Assembly (NCBI GenBank): GCA_944389815.1
Contig: CALXNS010000097.1
Coordinates: forward strand, 1 to 35,487
DNA from: an uncultured Victivallis sp.
GTDB taxonomy: Bacteria; Verrucomicrobiota; Lentisphaeria; Victivallales; Victivallaceae
Direction of reading: 5' to 3'
Length of the DNA stretch: 35,487 nt
Shown here: positions 1 to 7,430 of the stretch, piece after piece
Layout of the letters: each line of letters opens with the position of its first letter
Numbering within the stretch: the stretch's first letter is position 1
The notes under the pieces: generated by a model
Told to the model about the DNA's origin: nothing
Seen by the model: the letters and a program-made list of their open reading frames with translations, nothing else
Database searches by the model: none
Made by a program: the position numbers and the translations under genes

Positions 1-301
1 GGAAAAGTCCGCCTTGAACCGGACGTTTTTTGCAGAATGCAAATCTTCGGCCCCCGCCCCAAACCGTTCATCCGGATCACGGCGTCAAATACATCTCCCG
101 GTGTTTTCGTCATTTTCTCAAACCGCATGGCAATTTGATTTATGGTTCAGAAATTCTGATTTGCAATCAGAATTTCCCATGTTATCTTACTCTTACTGAC
201 TAAATATGGTGTAATATTGCATCATATTGACTGTCAATTTATTAACGTGGAGAAAAGTATCAGTTGTTTTCTGCTGAAAACAAAACCATTTATTCCCGCA
301 C
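1..301. other. Gene-free left edge with one perfect hairpin
   Basis: I see no convincing gene here. The one short open frame (14-199) has no Shine-Dalgarno sequence and a low-complexity, Ser/Pro-rich translation typical of chance. The only clear structure is the inverted repeat at 150-176, listed separately. Base composition changes from GC-rich (1-110) to AT-rich (after about 130), which marks the left edge of the AT-rich, decayed stretch that follows. Confidence 0.5.
150..176. terminator. Perfect 12-bp stem, 3-nt loop hairpin
   Basis: GAAATTCTGATT at 150-161 and AATCAGAATTTC at 165-176 are exact reverse complements around the loop TGC. No T-run follows on the + strand, so this is not a textbook intrinsic terminator. 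It could end an upstream transcript, or be the remnant of a repeat or insertion end. Confidence 0.35.
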
Positions 302-403
302 ATGACAATAAATTATTTCCACAAGATGGATCTCTTCCAAGTTCAGCAGGAGGAGGAAGGTGGCATGGCGCAAATTAGTAATAAAACACAAAAGGAGGAT
401 CAT

Positions 404-850
404 ATGAAATCAATAAATCAGTTTAAAATGGATCATATTAACTTGACTCTTATTTTCCTGGGTATCCTTGAGTTTGCAATGATTCTATTTTTGCTTTTTG
501 ATATAAAACGCTGTGGGCCGGAAACAACCGCGAAAACAATCATAACATATATATTTATTGGCTTGTACCAGATATCTTTCTATATTTCACTCTTTGTTTT
601 TATTATATATCAAAAATTAATATCTCATGGAATGATTAGTTCACTACTATATACAAAAATAAGTAAAGAAAGAGTTCTTTCCACCTCCCTGATCGTTCTA
701 TCTATAATAATGAGCATTTTTGTGATATGCATATTTACTGCTCATCAAAGATTTTCACCAGAAATCCTACCTGGATGCATGACCCTTTTTACGCAGTGGT
801 TATTAACTGTATTACCAAAATTTTTGTTTTTGCTTAGAAAATCCGCCTGA
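404..850 (+). CDS. Small multi-pass membrane protein, function unknown
   Basis: This 148-residue protein is not a family I recognise. The start at 404 is chosen because AAAGGAGGAT lies just upstream; in-frame ATGs at 302 and 365 are possible but would add a hydrophilic, unlikely N-terminus. Four hydrophobic stretches are visible, at about residues 11-31, 45-68, 90-112 and 125-142, with short charged linkers, so it is probably an inner-membrane protein with four helices. The coding sequence is strongly AT-rich compared with the sugar-use genes downstream, which suggests horizontal acquisition. It directly precedes an RHS pseudogene, a common neighbourhood for orphan toxin or immunity genes, but nothing in the sequence proves such a role. 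Confidence 0.6.
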   Translation: MKSINQFKMDHINLTLIFLGILEFAMILFLLFDIKRCGPETTAKTIITYIFIGLYQISFYISLFVFIIYQKLISHGMISSLLYTKISKERVLSTSLIVLSIIMSIFVICIFTAHQRFSPEILPGCMTLFTQWLLTVLPKFLFLLRKSA

Positions 851-860
851 TATCGCCTAG

Positions 861-1823
861 ACCTCTAATCGGATTGAGCGGCCGGTAACCGTAACCGACA
901 CGGCCGGAACAAAAACCTTCGCATATAATGCTGAATTAAGCTTGACATCCGAGACGATCAATGGTATTTATAACAAGATGCTTATCAGGAGCTATACCGA
1001 TTCCGGGTACAAAGAGAGAATAGCCGGTATGCAGATCAGGGATGTAAATAATTATGCGTACAATTACGACAGTTGTGGACAGTTTAACCAGAGATTACCA
1101 CCCCGGCCGGAAACTTCACCTATACCCGACTGGCAGACCGCGAGTTGATTGAAAATCTGACCCGCCCGAACGGGGTAAACACGGCGTGGAGCTGCGAACC
1201 ACACCGCGATCTGATCACCGAAGTGGCGAACGGTTCCGTCAGCAGCTACGGCTACACGAATGACGCGCTAGGCCGCCGCACTTCGATGAGCCGGAGCGGC
1301 AGCGTGTTTGCCGTGCCGGATATCCTGACCTACGGCTACAACGACCGCAGCGAAGTCATCTCGGCACAGTCGAATGTCGACGCAAACTATGTCTGCAATT
1401 ACAGCTTCGATCCGATCGGCAACCGCCTGACCTCCGGTCTCGCCGGAGCGGACTGGACCTACACGACGAACAGCCTGAATCAGTATACGCGGCTCGTCAG
1501 GGGGGATTGTTGATACCAGGGATCCGACTTATGACGACGACGGCAACATGCTGCCCCGCATGGGCTGGACGCAAATTCGGGACGGAGAAAACCGCCTGAT
1601 CGAAACCGGCCGCGGGGATATTCGCCCGACTTTCGCCTACGATTACATGGGCCGACGCATCGAAAAGCAGGTCTTCACCGGAGAAGTCTTGACCAAACAC
1701 CTCCATTGCGTTTATAACGAATACAAGCTGATCGAAGAACTCGACGCTCTGAATGTGCTAAGCTACGGGAAAATGGTTCAACGCATATCCGCCGAATCGT
1801 CAGTTGTTCACAAAATACTTTAA
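861..1823 (+). pseudogene. RHS/YD-repeat protein fragment, broken by frameshifts
   Basis: RHS/YD-repeat proteins are large surface or secreted filament-shell proteins that often carry C-terminal toxins. Three frames must be joined to read this one. Frame one (about 861-1100) gives RPVTVTDTAGTKTFAYNAEL and similar text. Frame two (about 1100-1500) gives YGYTNDALGRRTSMSRSGS, YGYNDRSEV and SFDPIGNRLT. Frame three (about 1506-1770) gives DPTYDDDGNMLPRMGW and FAYDYMGRRIEKQVF. The second shift falls at a run of six G (1500-1505). A stop codon lies just upstream of 861, and there is no start or signal peptide, so the N-terminal bulk is missing. The YD match ends near 1770 and the conserved RHS core end is absent. 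The last 15 or so codons look unrelated. This is a decayed fragment; a sequencing error could explain one shift but not the missing ends. Confidence 0.8.
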
Positions 1824-1837
1824 CAGGCAGGTAATTC

Positions 1838-2107
1838 ATGAAAATTCACGAGATGATGCAAGATGATGGTACTTTTGATCTTAGTATTGAAATGAATAAT
1901 AATGATATTGATCTCTTAATAAAAGCTCTGAATTATTTAAAAGCAAACAATAACTATCATTTTCATATTGCAAATAATTTTAACCATAATAAAAATAAAC
2001 TATGCGATCTTGAAATTTCTTATAATTCAAGTGCTGAAAATGATTTTGAAGCACTTATATCACCTGAAATATATTACCGTAATGACACTGATTTTAAGAA
2101 TCTTTAA
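1838..2107 (+). CDS. Orphan 89-residue acidic protein behind RHS remnant
   Basis: I do not recognise the family. The start at 1838 follows AGGCAGGTAA at a reasonable distance. The 89-residue product is rich in Asn, Asp and Glu, has no signal peptide or membrane segment, and is encoded by very AT-rich DNA compared with the RHS fragment before it. A small acidic cytoplasmic protein directly downstream of an RHS gene is the usual position and size of an RHS immunity protein. With its toxin partner gone, it would be an orphan immunity gene. That role is inference from position, size and composition alone. Confidence 0.5.
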   Translation: MKIHEMMQDDGTFDLSIEMNNNDIDLLIKALNYLKANNNYHFHIANNFNHNKNKLCDLEISYNSSAENDFEALISPEIYYRNDTDFKNL

Positions 2108-2400
2108 AAATTGTACTGCTTAAAGTTATTTCTGTTAATGAAGATGAATGTGATGTTGACTGAAAATTTAATACATCGCATATGTATTGAAAAACGGGGT
2201 GCATTACAGGATATTAATGCAGAAAACTTATCATCCTGAACTCAAATCTCACATGAACTTTCCATCAAAGCAATTGTGATCATGCAAGCTTGCAAAGGTA
2301 TGGTTCTTCATCGTGACTGTAATCTTCCAGAAACAACTATATTATAAACTATTTCCAGAAAAATCCCGTTAAATCATCAACCTGATATTAGAGGTGTGAT
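2108..2400. other. AT-rich spacer, no gene seen
   Basis: This stretch has no open frame with a plausible start and no hairpin with a T-run that I could see. Its composition matches the flanking orphan genes. It may be the eroded remains of another small toxin-immunity-type gene. AGAGGTGTGAT at its right end supplies the ribosome binding site for the next gene. Confidence 0.4.
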
Positions 2401-3072
2401 ATGGATAAACAAAACATTCCAGAAATCAGCCTGAATCATTGTGTTGATTATGGCCTGACTCCAAGTCAATTACAACTAGACTCTGATATATGTTTTTATA
2501 AATTAGTTTCATCAGCAGATAGAATGAAATATTACTTGCTTTTATCTACTCGAACACAAAAATGGACTTTTTATGGAATCTATAGTTTAGCAGTATTTTT
2601 TGCATGTGGATTTGCGTTTTTGCCTGTTCCACTTTACCTGCGTATTTTGCTCTGGGCAATTTTTTCCACAATTGTCATTGCAATTAATATTGGAGTGTTT
2701 AGAAAGAAATTTGCAAGTATGCAGAAATACCCGATTATGGTACTGGATATTGAGAAAAAAAAGGTTTCATTTTATCGAAAAAAACGATTAGCATATATTC
2801 AGATTAGTGGCAACCGACAGGAATTTAAATTTTCTGATATAGAAAAAGTAGAGTTAGTTGCAACATATAGAGTTAAAAATGGTGGCGGTTATATGTATTC
2901 TGGGCTATATTGGGCATTGCAATTATACATTGCCCAAACGCCCCATTTATTATTGCTGAGTTTATCAGGAAGAAATATTCAAAAAAAGGCAGGTGAACTA
3001 ATCGCAAGTAAAGCACAAGTTCCATTTGAAATTATTGTCAGCTCTATGAAAGAAACATTTTATAAAAACTAA
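2401..3072 (+). CDS. Two-helix membrane protein with cytoplasmic C-terminal domain, unknown
   Basis: A 223-residue protein of unknown family. AGAGGTG lies about five bases before the ATG. Residues about 60-80 (YGIYSLAVFFACGFAFLPVP) and 83-102 (YLRILLWAIFSTIVIAINIG) form two closely spaced membrane helices. Roughly 120 mostly polar residues follow, with alternating hydrophobic and charged positions as in a beta-rich domain. This architecture resembles bacterial two-helix proteins with a PH-like domain, but I see no diagnostic motif. The coding sequence is AT-rich and sits between an RHS remnant and a transposase remnant, so it is probably acquired cargo. A role as an immunity or accessory protein is possible but unsupported. 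Confidence 0.6.
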   Translation: MDKQNIPEISLNHCVDYGLTPSQLQLDSDICFYKLVSSADRMKYYLLLSTRTQKWTFYGIYSLAVFFACGFAFLPVPLYLRILLWAIFSTIVIAINIGVFRKKFASMQKYPIMVLDIEKKKVSFYRKKRLAYIQISGNRQEFKFSDIEKVELVATYRVKNGGGYMYSGLYWALQLYIAQTPHLLLLSLSGRNIQKKAGELIASKAQVPFEIIVSSMKETFYKN

Positions 3073-3090
3073 TATGGCTTAATTAATCCT

Positions 3091-3369
3091 ATGCAGGCCA
3101 CAAGTGCGGTCTTCTATTCAGCGGGAGATTTAAATCATGCAAAGAAGGAACGCTTTCGGCGGGCGCTGAAATACGAGGACATCAGAATCAAAGAGTACGT
3201 CCACCTGCCGCAGCTCCGTTTCGGTGTTCAGCATTATGTGAATTTTTACAATTCCAGGCGGATTCATTCGGCACTCCAATATCAAACGCCGGATGAAATC
3301 CATTTCGGAACTTGCAATCGGCAGACCATGGGATATAGTAACTCAAAGACTTTTACACCAATCTTTTAA
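3091..3369 (+). pseudogene. IS3-family transposase (OrfB) C-terminal remnant
   Basis: The translation carries the hallmark end of IS3-family OrfB integrases: ALKYEDIRIKEYVHL followed by YNSRRIHSALQYQTPDEIHF. This is the C-terminal third of the DDE (rve) domain, including its last conserved block. The D, D and most of the E region, and all of OrfA, are missing upstream, so it cannot transpose. Similarity starts around 3130; the first dozen residues are unrelated, consistent with truncation against other DNA. Just after the stop, TGACAGTTGTCCAAACTGGGGG (3369-3390) resembles the end of such elements. A diverged copy of the tail recurs at 4057-4095. Confidence 0.8.
3309..3348 (+). repeat. Transposase-tail repeat, copy A
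   Basis: The tract AACTTGCAATCGG followed by GGGATATAGTAA and TCAAAG is shared with 4057-4095 with only a few substitutions and one indel. It lies over the last codons of the IS3 remnant, so both copies look like the 3' part of the same kind of element. Confidence 0.6.
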
Positions 3370-3402
3370 TGACAGTTGTCCAAACTGGGGGAAAGGCGCA
3401 CA

Positions 3403-3996
3403 ATGTTTAAATGCTTTTTTGTAAAATTCCCTCTCTGCTCCGGAAATATAAAATTGTATTCGCCTTACTTGATGGATCATGAAAACCATCCCGATATGCC
3501 GTTGGTCGTTGATGGAAAAATCGTTTTCTTCAAGACGAAAAACGATGCGATCAATTTCATGCGCAACAATTTCTGCAATGTCTCATACAATGACGAACCG
3601 GCATACGAATTTGATATGGAAACATTTATTGAAAATGTCCGAACCGGTTATCACCGGGGCGTGGTCATCGATCTTCTCAATATCGTTTTTGATTATTTAT
3701 CTGCAATAAAAACCGAGGAATACCCGTTCTTTTCCCGAAATGAAATCTTCGATTTCGCCGATTATGCAACGTTCCACCGGGAAATCGGGAAGTTTTTTCA
3801 GACTCATTCCCGTTTTTCCTCCATCAACCTGATCCATTTCCTCTACTGGTTTCTGGGGAGGATTTCCTGTCGCTCCATCATATACTCACGACGTACTTCG
3901 CCGGAAATCATTCAAGGGAAAACTCTTCCTTTAACTGTTCAGACCGAGCAAGCCTCATGCAAATCAAACAAGGCTTTGAAGTCTGATCGCCCCTGA
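3403..3996 (+). CDS. Hypothetical protein, 197 residues
   Basis: I do not recognise the family. The ATG at 3403 follows GGGGGAAAGG; a TTG at 3376 in the same frame is less likely and would overlap the IS end. The protein has no signal peptide. Residues 1-150 look like an ordinary globular fold with many aromatic residues (for example YSPYLMDHENHPDMPLV and FFKTKNDAINFMRNNF, which resembles SMI1/Imm-type small proteins in tone only). The last 45 residues turn Arg/Ser-rich and lack hydrophobic pattern. The native C-terminus may therefore have been lost, with the frame running into remnant DNA upstream of a second IS-tail copy. It shares the GCGCA-before-ATG signal with the genes downstream. Confidence 0.5.
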   Translation: MFKCFFVKFPLCSGNIKLYSPYLMDHENHPDMPLVVDGKIVFFKTKNDAINFMRNNFCNVSYNDEPAYEFDMETFIENVRTGYHRGVVIDLLNIVFDYLSAIKTEEYPFFSRNEIFDFADYATFHREIGKFFQTHSRFSSINLIHFLYWFLGRISCRSIIYSRRTSPEIIQGKTLPLTVQTEQASCKSNKALKSDRP

Positions 3997-4056
3997 TTAC
4001 CTGACAATGAATTTCTCCAAATTGTTTGTATTGTGCAACGAAACCGCCTGTTTGAA

Positions 4057-4095
4057 AACTTGCAATCGGACAACTGCGGGATATAGTAATCAAAG
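4057..4095 (+). repeat. Transposase-tail repeat, copy B
   Basis: This is a diverged second copy of the tract at 3309-3348: AACTTGCAATCGG, then GGGATATAGTAATCAAAG. No transposase coding sequence surrounds it. Together the two copies bracket the hypothetical gene at 3403, as would be left by two decayed elements or a duplicated element end. Confidence 0.55.
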
Positions 4096-4148
4096 TGCCA
4101 TTACATCGACCTTTCAACGAATGTCGTTTTTGAGGTGAGAGAAGCGCA

Positions 4149-4802
4149 ATGGAGTCAAATCTGTTACCATTATTCCCGGGAAAAGAAAAGTGTGAAATCC
4201 CATTGTTCTACACATCCCGTCCTTTTTCCAAAACGATAAATTTATATGCCGGCGAGGACCGCAGCCAGGCTGTTTTGTTCGCCACGTGTCATTATCAGGT
4301 GGTGAAGAAAACGATTGAACTGCGTTTCTCCTGCGGAAAATCAGAGAAAATAATCGTGTTTGAACCCCATAAAGAGAGGGCGGGGATCGCAGGGTTTCTG
4401 TCGCCATGTCATTATCTTGGAACCTGCCGCCTGGACAACTCTGTGGAGGTCTCCTTTAAGGTATCAAGTCTGGAGCCTTACATACAAGCCCAATACGATC
4501 ATGATGAAATGATATTATCCTCTGCGGCGCCGACTTGTCCGGCGGATGTGAAATACACTGTTCATTCCAGAAAATACGGCACATTGATTTACCTGTATCC
4601 GGAAAATATTTTTACTTTAAAGGAAATAATCGCATCACGGACGGGATTGGGACGCATCGCATTGGGAACAATGGAAACAACCCAGGCGCAATACCTCGAA
4701 ATGAGGAAGGATGAAGTTGATGATATTTTATCTGCGATATTGTTTATTTATCAAGTTGTTTTCCAGACGATTCGATCTGACAGCTGCGATGTGAGCAGCT
4801 GA
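4149..4802 (+). CDS. Hypothetical protein, 217 residues
   Basis: I do not recognise this family. The start at 4149 follows TGAGGTGAGAGAAGCGCA. No signal peptide or membrane helix is evident, so it is probably cytoplasmic. The chain alternates polar and hydrophobic residues, as in a beta-rich domain. Visible blocks include YHFxC-like YHYQVVKKTIELRFSCGKSE near residue 60 and KYTVHSRKYGTLIYLYPE near residue 140. It lies 69 bp before a lipoprotein gene on the same strand, so the two may be cotranscribed. Codon use is closer to the chromosomal genes than to the AT-rich orphans at 1838 and 2401. Confidence 0.55.
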   Translation: MESNLLPLFPGKEKCEIPLFYTSRPFSKTINLYAGEDRSQAVLFATCHYQVVKKTIELRFSCGKSEKIIVFEPHKERAGIAGFLSPCHYLGTCRLDNSVEVSFKVSSLEPYIQAQYDHDEMILSSAAPTCPADVKYTVHSRKYGTLIYLYPENIFTLKEIIASRTGLGRIALGTMETTQAQYLEMRKDEVDDILSAILFIYQVVFQTIRSDSCDVSS

Positions 4803-4871
4803 CCATGACGAGATGGCCGGTCAATGTCGATTTCATCCCCGAGTCCGGGTCAATATCGAGGGAGGCGCAAA

Positions 4872-5903
4872 ATGAAGTCATTTGATATCGTTTCAGGCGG
4901 AATCGTGCTGTTATTGGCTGCCATGCTATGCTCTTGCAGTTCCATGGATCTTTCGGTTCTCCATTATCGATATCAATCGGTGCGCTGGTCGTTCCGCGTA
5001 CCAGAATCCCGGCATCCGGAAAAGAAAGAGGACGGATTCCTGGAGTTGTATTGCGGAAATGACAAAATTGTTGTTTTAACGGAAATTTCATTGCGGGAAG
5101 ATGCTTCAAATGTTGATGAATATCCGTCGAAAGCAAAGGAAAAACATCGTCAGGCATTCCTGGAAGACGGCAGGTATTCTCTTGTTGAAGAAAAAACATT
5201 CGACTCCGCCGGATGGAATGGCGTAATGCTGATTTCACAAAATTCCGATGACGGAAAGTTCTGGAGTTACTGTTTTCTCTCCCGCGATTGTTTCGACATG
5301 ATGATGCTGGTCATTTCCGATCAATATAATGATGAGATTTTCAGCATGATCGGCAAGCTGATAGAGTCCATCAGGATTGAAAGTCCTGAAATAATTTTTA
5401 CTCCGGACGGAGAAACGGTCCATTTCGTAACAGAATCCGCCGGAAGCTGGAGTGTTGAAATCCCGTATGAAAGCCATTTCGCAATCAGTGGAGATCGGCT
5501 TGAAATCTATCTGGAAGATAACCTTACGCTGATGAATCGTTTTGCGGAGACGAAAAACGGCGCCGACGATATGGATAACAGATATCGGACGCTCCGAGAT
5601 AAATTCGTTGAAAAATTCAACTTGAAAACATATCCGCACGATAAATCCAGCGAAGAGTGCGATGTGTTCTACGAGGGGGATATCACTCAGCCGGTTGCAG
5701 TATATTGGCTTCGGAAAGAGGAAAACTGCATCATTGTTTCATTTGCCATGAAGCGTGACGAAAATCAGAAATTATCTCCGGATGATATCAATGTCGCAGG
5801 GAAAATAATTCTCTCAATAAGAAAAAGTGATCCGGAGAAAGCCCCCGGAACTGAGGAGCATTCGGGAAATGACGTTATCCAGAGTGCAGGAGAGATGCAA
5901 TGA
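4872..5903 (+). CDS. Predicted lipoprotein, 343 residues, unknown function
   Basis: The start at 4872 is chosen because GAGGGAGGCGCAAA lies directly before it and because it opens a proper lipoprotein signal peptide. A short polar n-region and hydrophobic core lead to the lipobox L19-C20-S21-C22, so Cys22 would be lipidated after signal peptidase II cleavage. The mature part has no further membrane helix and should lie at the cell envelope. It seems to hold two similar halves, at about residues 25-160 and 170-320, each ending in a SIRI or SIRK-like segment (LIESIRIES near 155, ILSIRKSD near 310). That could reflect an internal duplication. The family is unrecognised. Its stop overlaps the next start (ATGA at 5900), so the two genes are likely translationally coupled. 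Confidence 0.65.
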   Translation: MKSFDIVSGGIVLLLAAMLCSCSSMDLSVLHYRYQSVRWSFRVPESRHPEKKEDGFLELYCGNDKIVVLTEISLREDASNVDEYPSKAKEKHRQAFLEDGRYSLVEEKTFDSAGWNGVMLISQNSDDGKFWSYCFLSRDCFDMMMLVISDQYNDEIFSMIGKLIESIRIESPEIIFTPDGETVHFVTESAGSWSVEIPYESHFAISGDRLEIYLEDNLTLMNRFAETKNGADDMDNRYRTLRDKFVEKFNLKTYPHDKSSEECDVFYEGDITQPVAVYWLRKEENCIIVSFAMKRDENQKLSPDDINVAGKIILSIRKSDPEKAPGTEEHSGNDVIQSAGEMQ

Positions 5904-6553
5904 AAAAATGGTTCAAACAACTATGGGTATGGATTCTGCTGCTGGATTTTGTCTATCTCTTATTGTTCTGGCCGCTTCAGGAATATCCGGAAACGCTGTA
6001 TCCGATTCTGCCGGAGGGGGGGTATGACCTATGGGAAGAGTTCGCCGTCATGCATCTGGAGGGAGTTCTCGCGATCGGTATGCTTTTCCTCCTGCTGGCA
6101 GCCCTGGGTGGAGGTGTGTTTCTTGCAGTTAAGGCCAGAGGCTGGAAGAAAGCGGGAATCCTCTTCGGATATCTCTGCCTTGCGCTCTGGACTCTCTTCT
6201 GCGGAATGCCGGCACTGGGACAGGCGCGGGAAAGAGCAAGACGCATTGCCTGTCAATCCAATCTGAAGCAGATCTACAACGCGCTGGAGTGGTATGCGGG
6301 AGAGAACGCAGGAGCTTATCCGCCGGATCTGCGGACACTTTTTGAAACGGATTACCTGACCGATGAAGACATTTACCGCTGTCCAAGCCGGCGCCGCCCG
6401 AATCCGGAATTTTCCGATTATCAATATCTGGGCAGCGGACACCGCATCGGGGAATCGGCGTTTCCTCTCCTGCGCGACCTTGAAAAAAATCATCCGGGAA
6501 AATACTGTAATATCCTGTATTCCAACGGAGTGTGTTCCACTGCCGCGGAGTGA
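5900..6553 (+). CDS. Membrane protein with pseudopilin-like head domain
   Basis: This 217-residue protein combines three N-terminal membrane helices (about 8-24, 55-77 and 84-106) with a C-terminal part that resembles the start of a DUF1559/type II pseudopilin head. QARERARRIACQSNLKQIYN (about 108-127) matches the A-R-E-x-A-R-R-x-x-C-x-x-N-L-K-Q motif that normally follows the single pilin helix. The next residues (WYAGENAGAYPPDL, then a CPSRR segment) also fit that fold. It has no class III signal peptide, so it would be held in the membrane as a multi-pass protein rather than processed by prepilin peptidase. AGGAGAGATGCA precedes the ATG, which overlaps the lipoprotein stop by four bases. 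Function unknown; an envelope accessory role with its lipoprotein neighbours is inferred. Confidence 0.65.
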   Translation: MKKWFKQLWVWILLLDFVYLLLFWPLQEYPETLYPILPEGGYDLWEEFAVMHLEGVLAIGMLFLLLAALGGGVFLAVKARGWKKAGILFGYLCLALWTLFCGMPALGQARERARRIACQSNLKQIYNALEWYAGENAGAYPPDLRTLFETDYLTDEDIYRCPSRRRPNPEFSDYQYLGSGHRIGESAFPLLRDLEKNHPGKYCNILYSNGVCSTAAE

Positions 6554-6588
6554 GAAAAAAGTTATTCTGCAGGGAGGAATGGCGCATT

Positions 6589-6996
6589 ATGAGACAACAT
6601 ATCAATGACGGGAACGACTCAAATTTAACAGGAAAATCTCTTATGCTGTTCAAAAGGGAATATTTCACATCAATCATAAACTATATTGCAATATTGATTA
6701 TAATTCTTTGTTTTGCCGGATGCAAAGAAGATACGTACATCAGCTCAAATGTAACTGAAGTGGAAATTTCCTCCAGTCATTTCTGGATATTGCAGTCGTT
6801 CAGCACCAACAATGACGATGTCGCAGTCGTTGTGTTGGAAGAGGACAGTGGAGATCATAAAATGTTCATGAATCTGAAGAAGGATTCTGACGGCAGTTTA
6901 ATCTATAATTCTCCAACCATTTCCGATGGCAGGCTGGAGAAGAAAGGCGTCTATATTGTCAAGGAGAAGCAACTCGTATATTTACCGGCAAAATAG
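6589..6996 (+). CDS. Predicted small lipoprotein
   Basis: A hydrophobic stretch (IAILIIILCFAGC) ends in the lipobox F42-A43-G44-C45, counted from the ATG at 6589, so this should be an envelope lipoprotein of about 90 mature residues. GGGAGG lies 11 bases before that start. An internal ATG at 6643 would give a more usual 27-residue signal peptide and has AGGA nine bases upstream, so the true start is undecided. The mature part is beta-pattern-like, with no recognisable family. It follows the pilin-head membrane protein by 35 bp and probably closes a small operon that begins at 4149 or 4872. Confidence 0.6.
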   Translation: MRQHINDGNDSNLTGKSLMLFKREYFTSIINYIAILIIILCFAGCKEDTYISSNVTEVEISSSHFWILQSFSTNNDDVAVVVLEEDSGDHKMFMNLKKDSDGSLIYNSPTISDGRLEKKGVYIVKEKQLVYLPAK

Positions 6997-7370
6997 AGAA
7001 TGATTCATATTGTGCAATTCCCCAACACGACAGAAAAGATTAAAATCCCCCAGAACAGTAAACGAAAAGGGAATAACAACAGGAGGTAACATACCAAGAC
7101 GACACTCGTGACAATTTTTTCCTGATAACTTCTGCGGGAACCCGATCAGTCATTCCACAAACTCAAATGCCTCCGCGCCCGGACGGAACCGTCATTGTAT
7201 GGATTTGTGCGGAACAAGGCAGTTTTTTCCTTTATCTGAGCAGTTAAAACCTCTATCGGAAAATTGAATTGTTGACATCACAATCCCAATGCGTCTTTCG
7301 CAGAATATCCGATTCTGCCTTATTTTTGAGCATCCCCACTGATTTTCTTTGAAATTTTTTTCAATGGCTC
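6997..7370. other. Gene-free interval before the GntR-type module
   Basis: No gene is supported here. An isolated AGGAGGTAA (about 7080) looks like a ribosome binding site but has no start codon or frame behind it, as if a gene start had been deleted. A short minus-strand frame (7386-7192) overlaps the regulator promoter and has no ribosome binding site. The interval separates the lipoprotein operon from the carbohydrate module. Confidence 0.45.
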
Positions 7371-7386
7371 TTGACAATTTTGTCAA
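7371..7386. promoter_or_regulatory. Candidate operator TTGACAA-TT-TTGTCAA over the -35 box
   Basis: The two 7-base arms are exact reverse complements around a 2-base centre. A regulator bound here would block the -35 box, so simple autorepression by the adjacent GntR-type regulator is the natural reading. That reading is inference from position and symmetry. Confidence 0.5.
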
Positions 7387-7399
7387 TTTATAGTAAAAT
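7371..7399 (+). promoter_or_regulatory. Consensus sigma70-type promoter of the GntR-type regulator
   Basis: TTGACA (7371-7376) and TAAAAT (7394-7399) are separated by exactly 17 bases, and the regulator ATG follows at 7431. The -35 box is embedded in the palindrome at 7371-7386. Confidence 0.7.
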
Positions 7400-7430
7400 A
7401 AAGTATAAAATTCAATCAGGAAATATAAAA

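Noticed and set aside
14..199. 61-residue ORF at the left edge
   Set aside because: It has no ribosome binding site, a low-complexity translation, and runs through the hairpin at 150-176.
7192..7386. Minus-strand ORF of 64 residues before the GntR-type regulator
   Set aside because: It has no ribosome binding site and its 5' end covers the strong promoter of the regulator.
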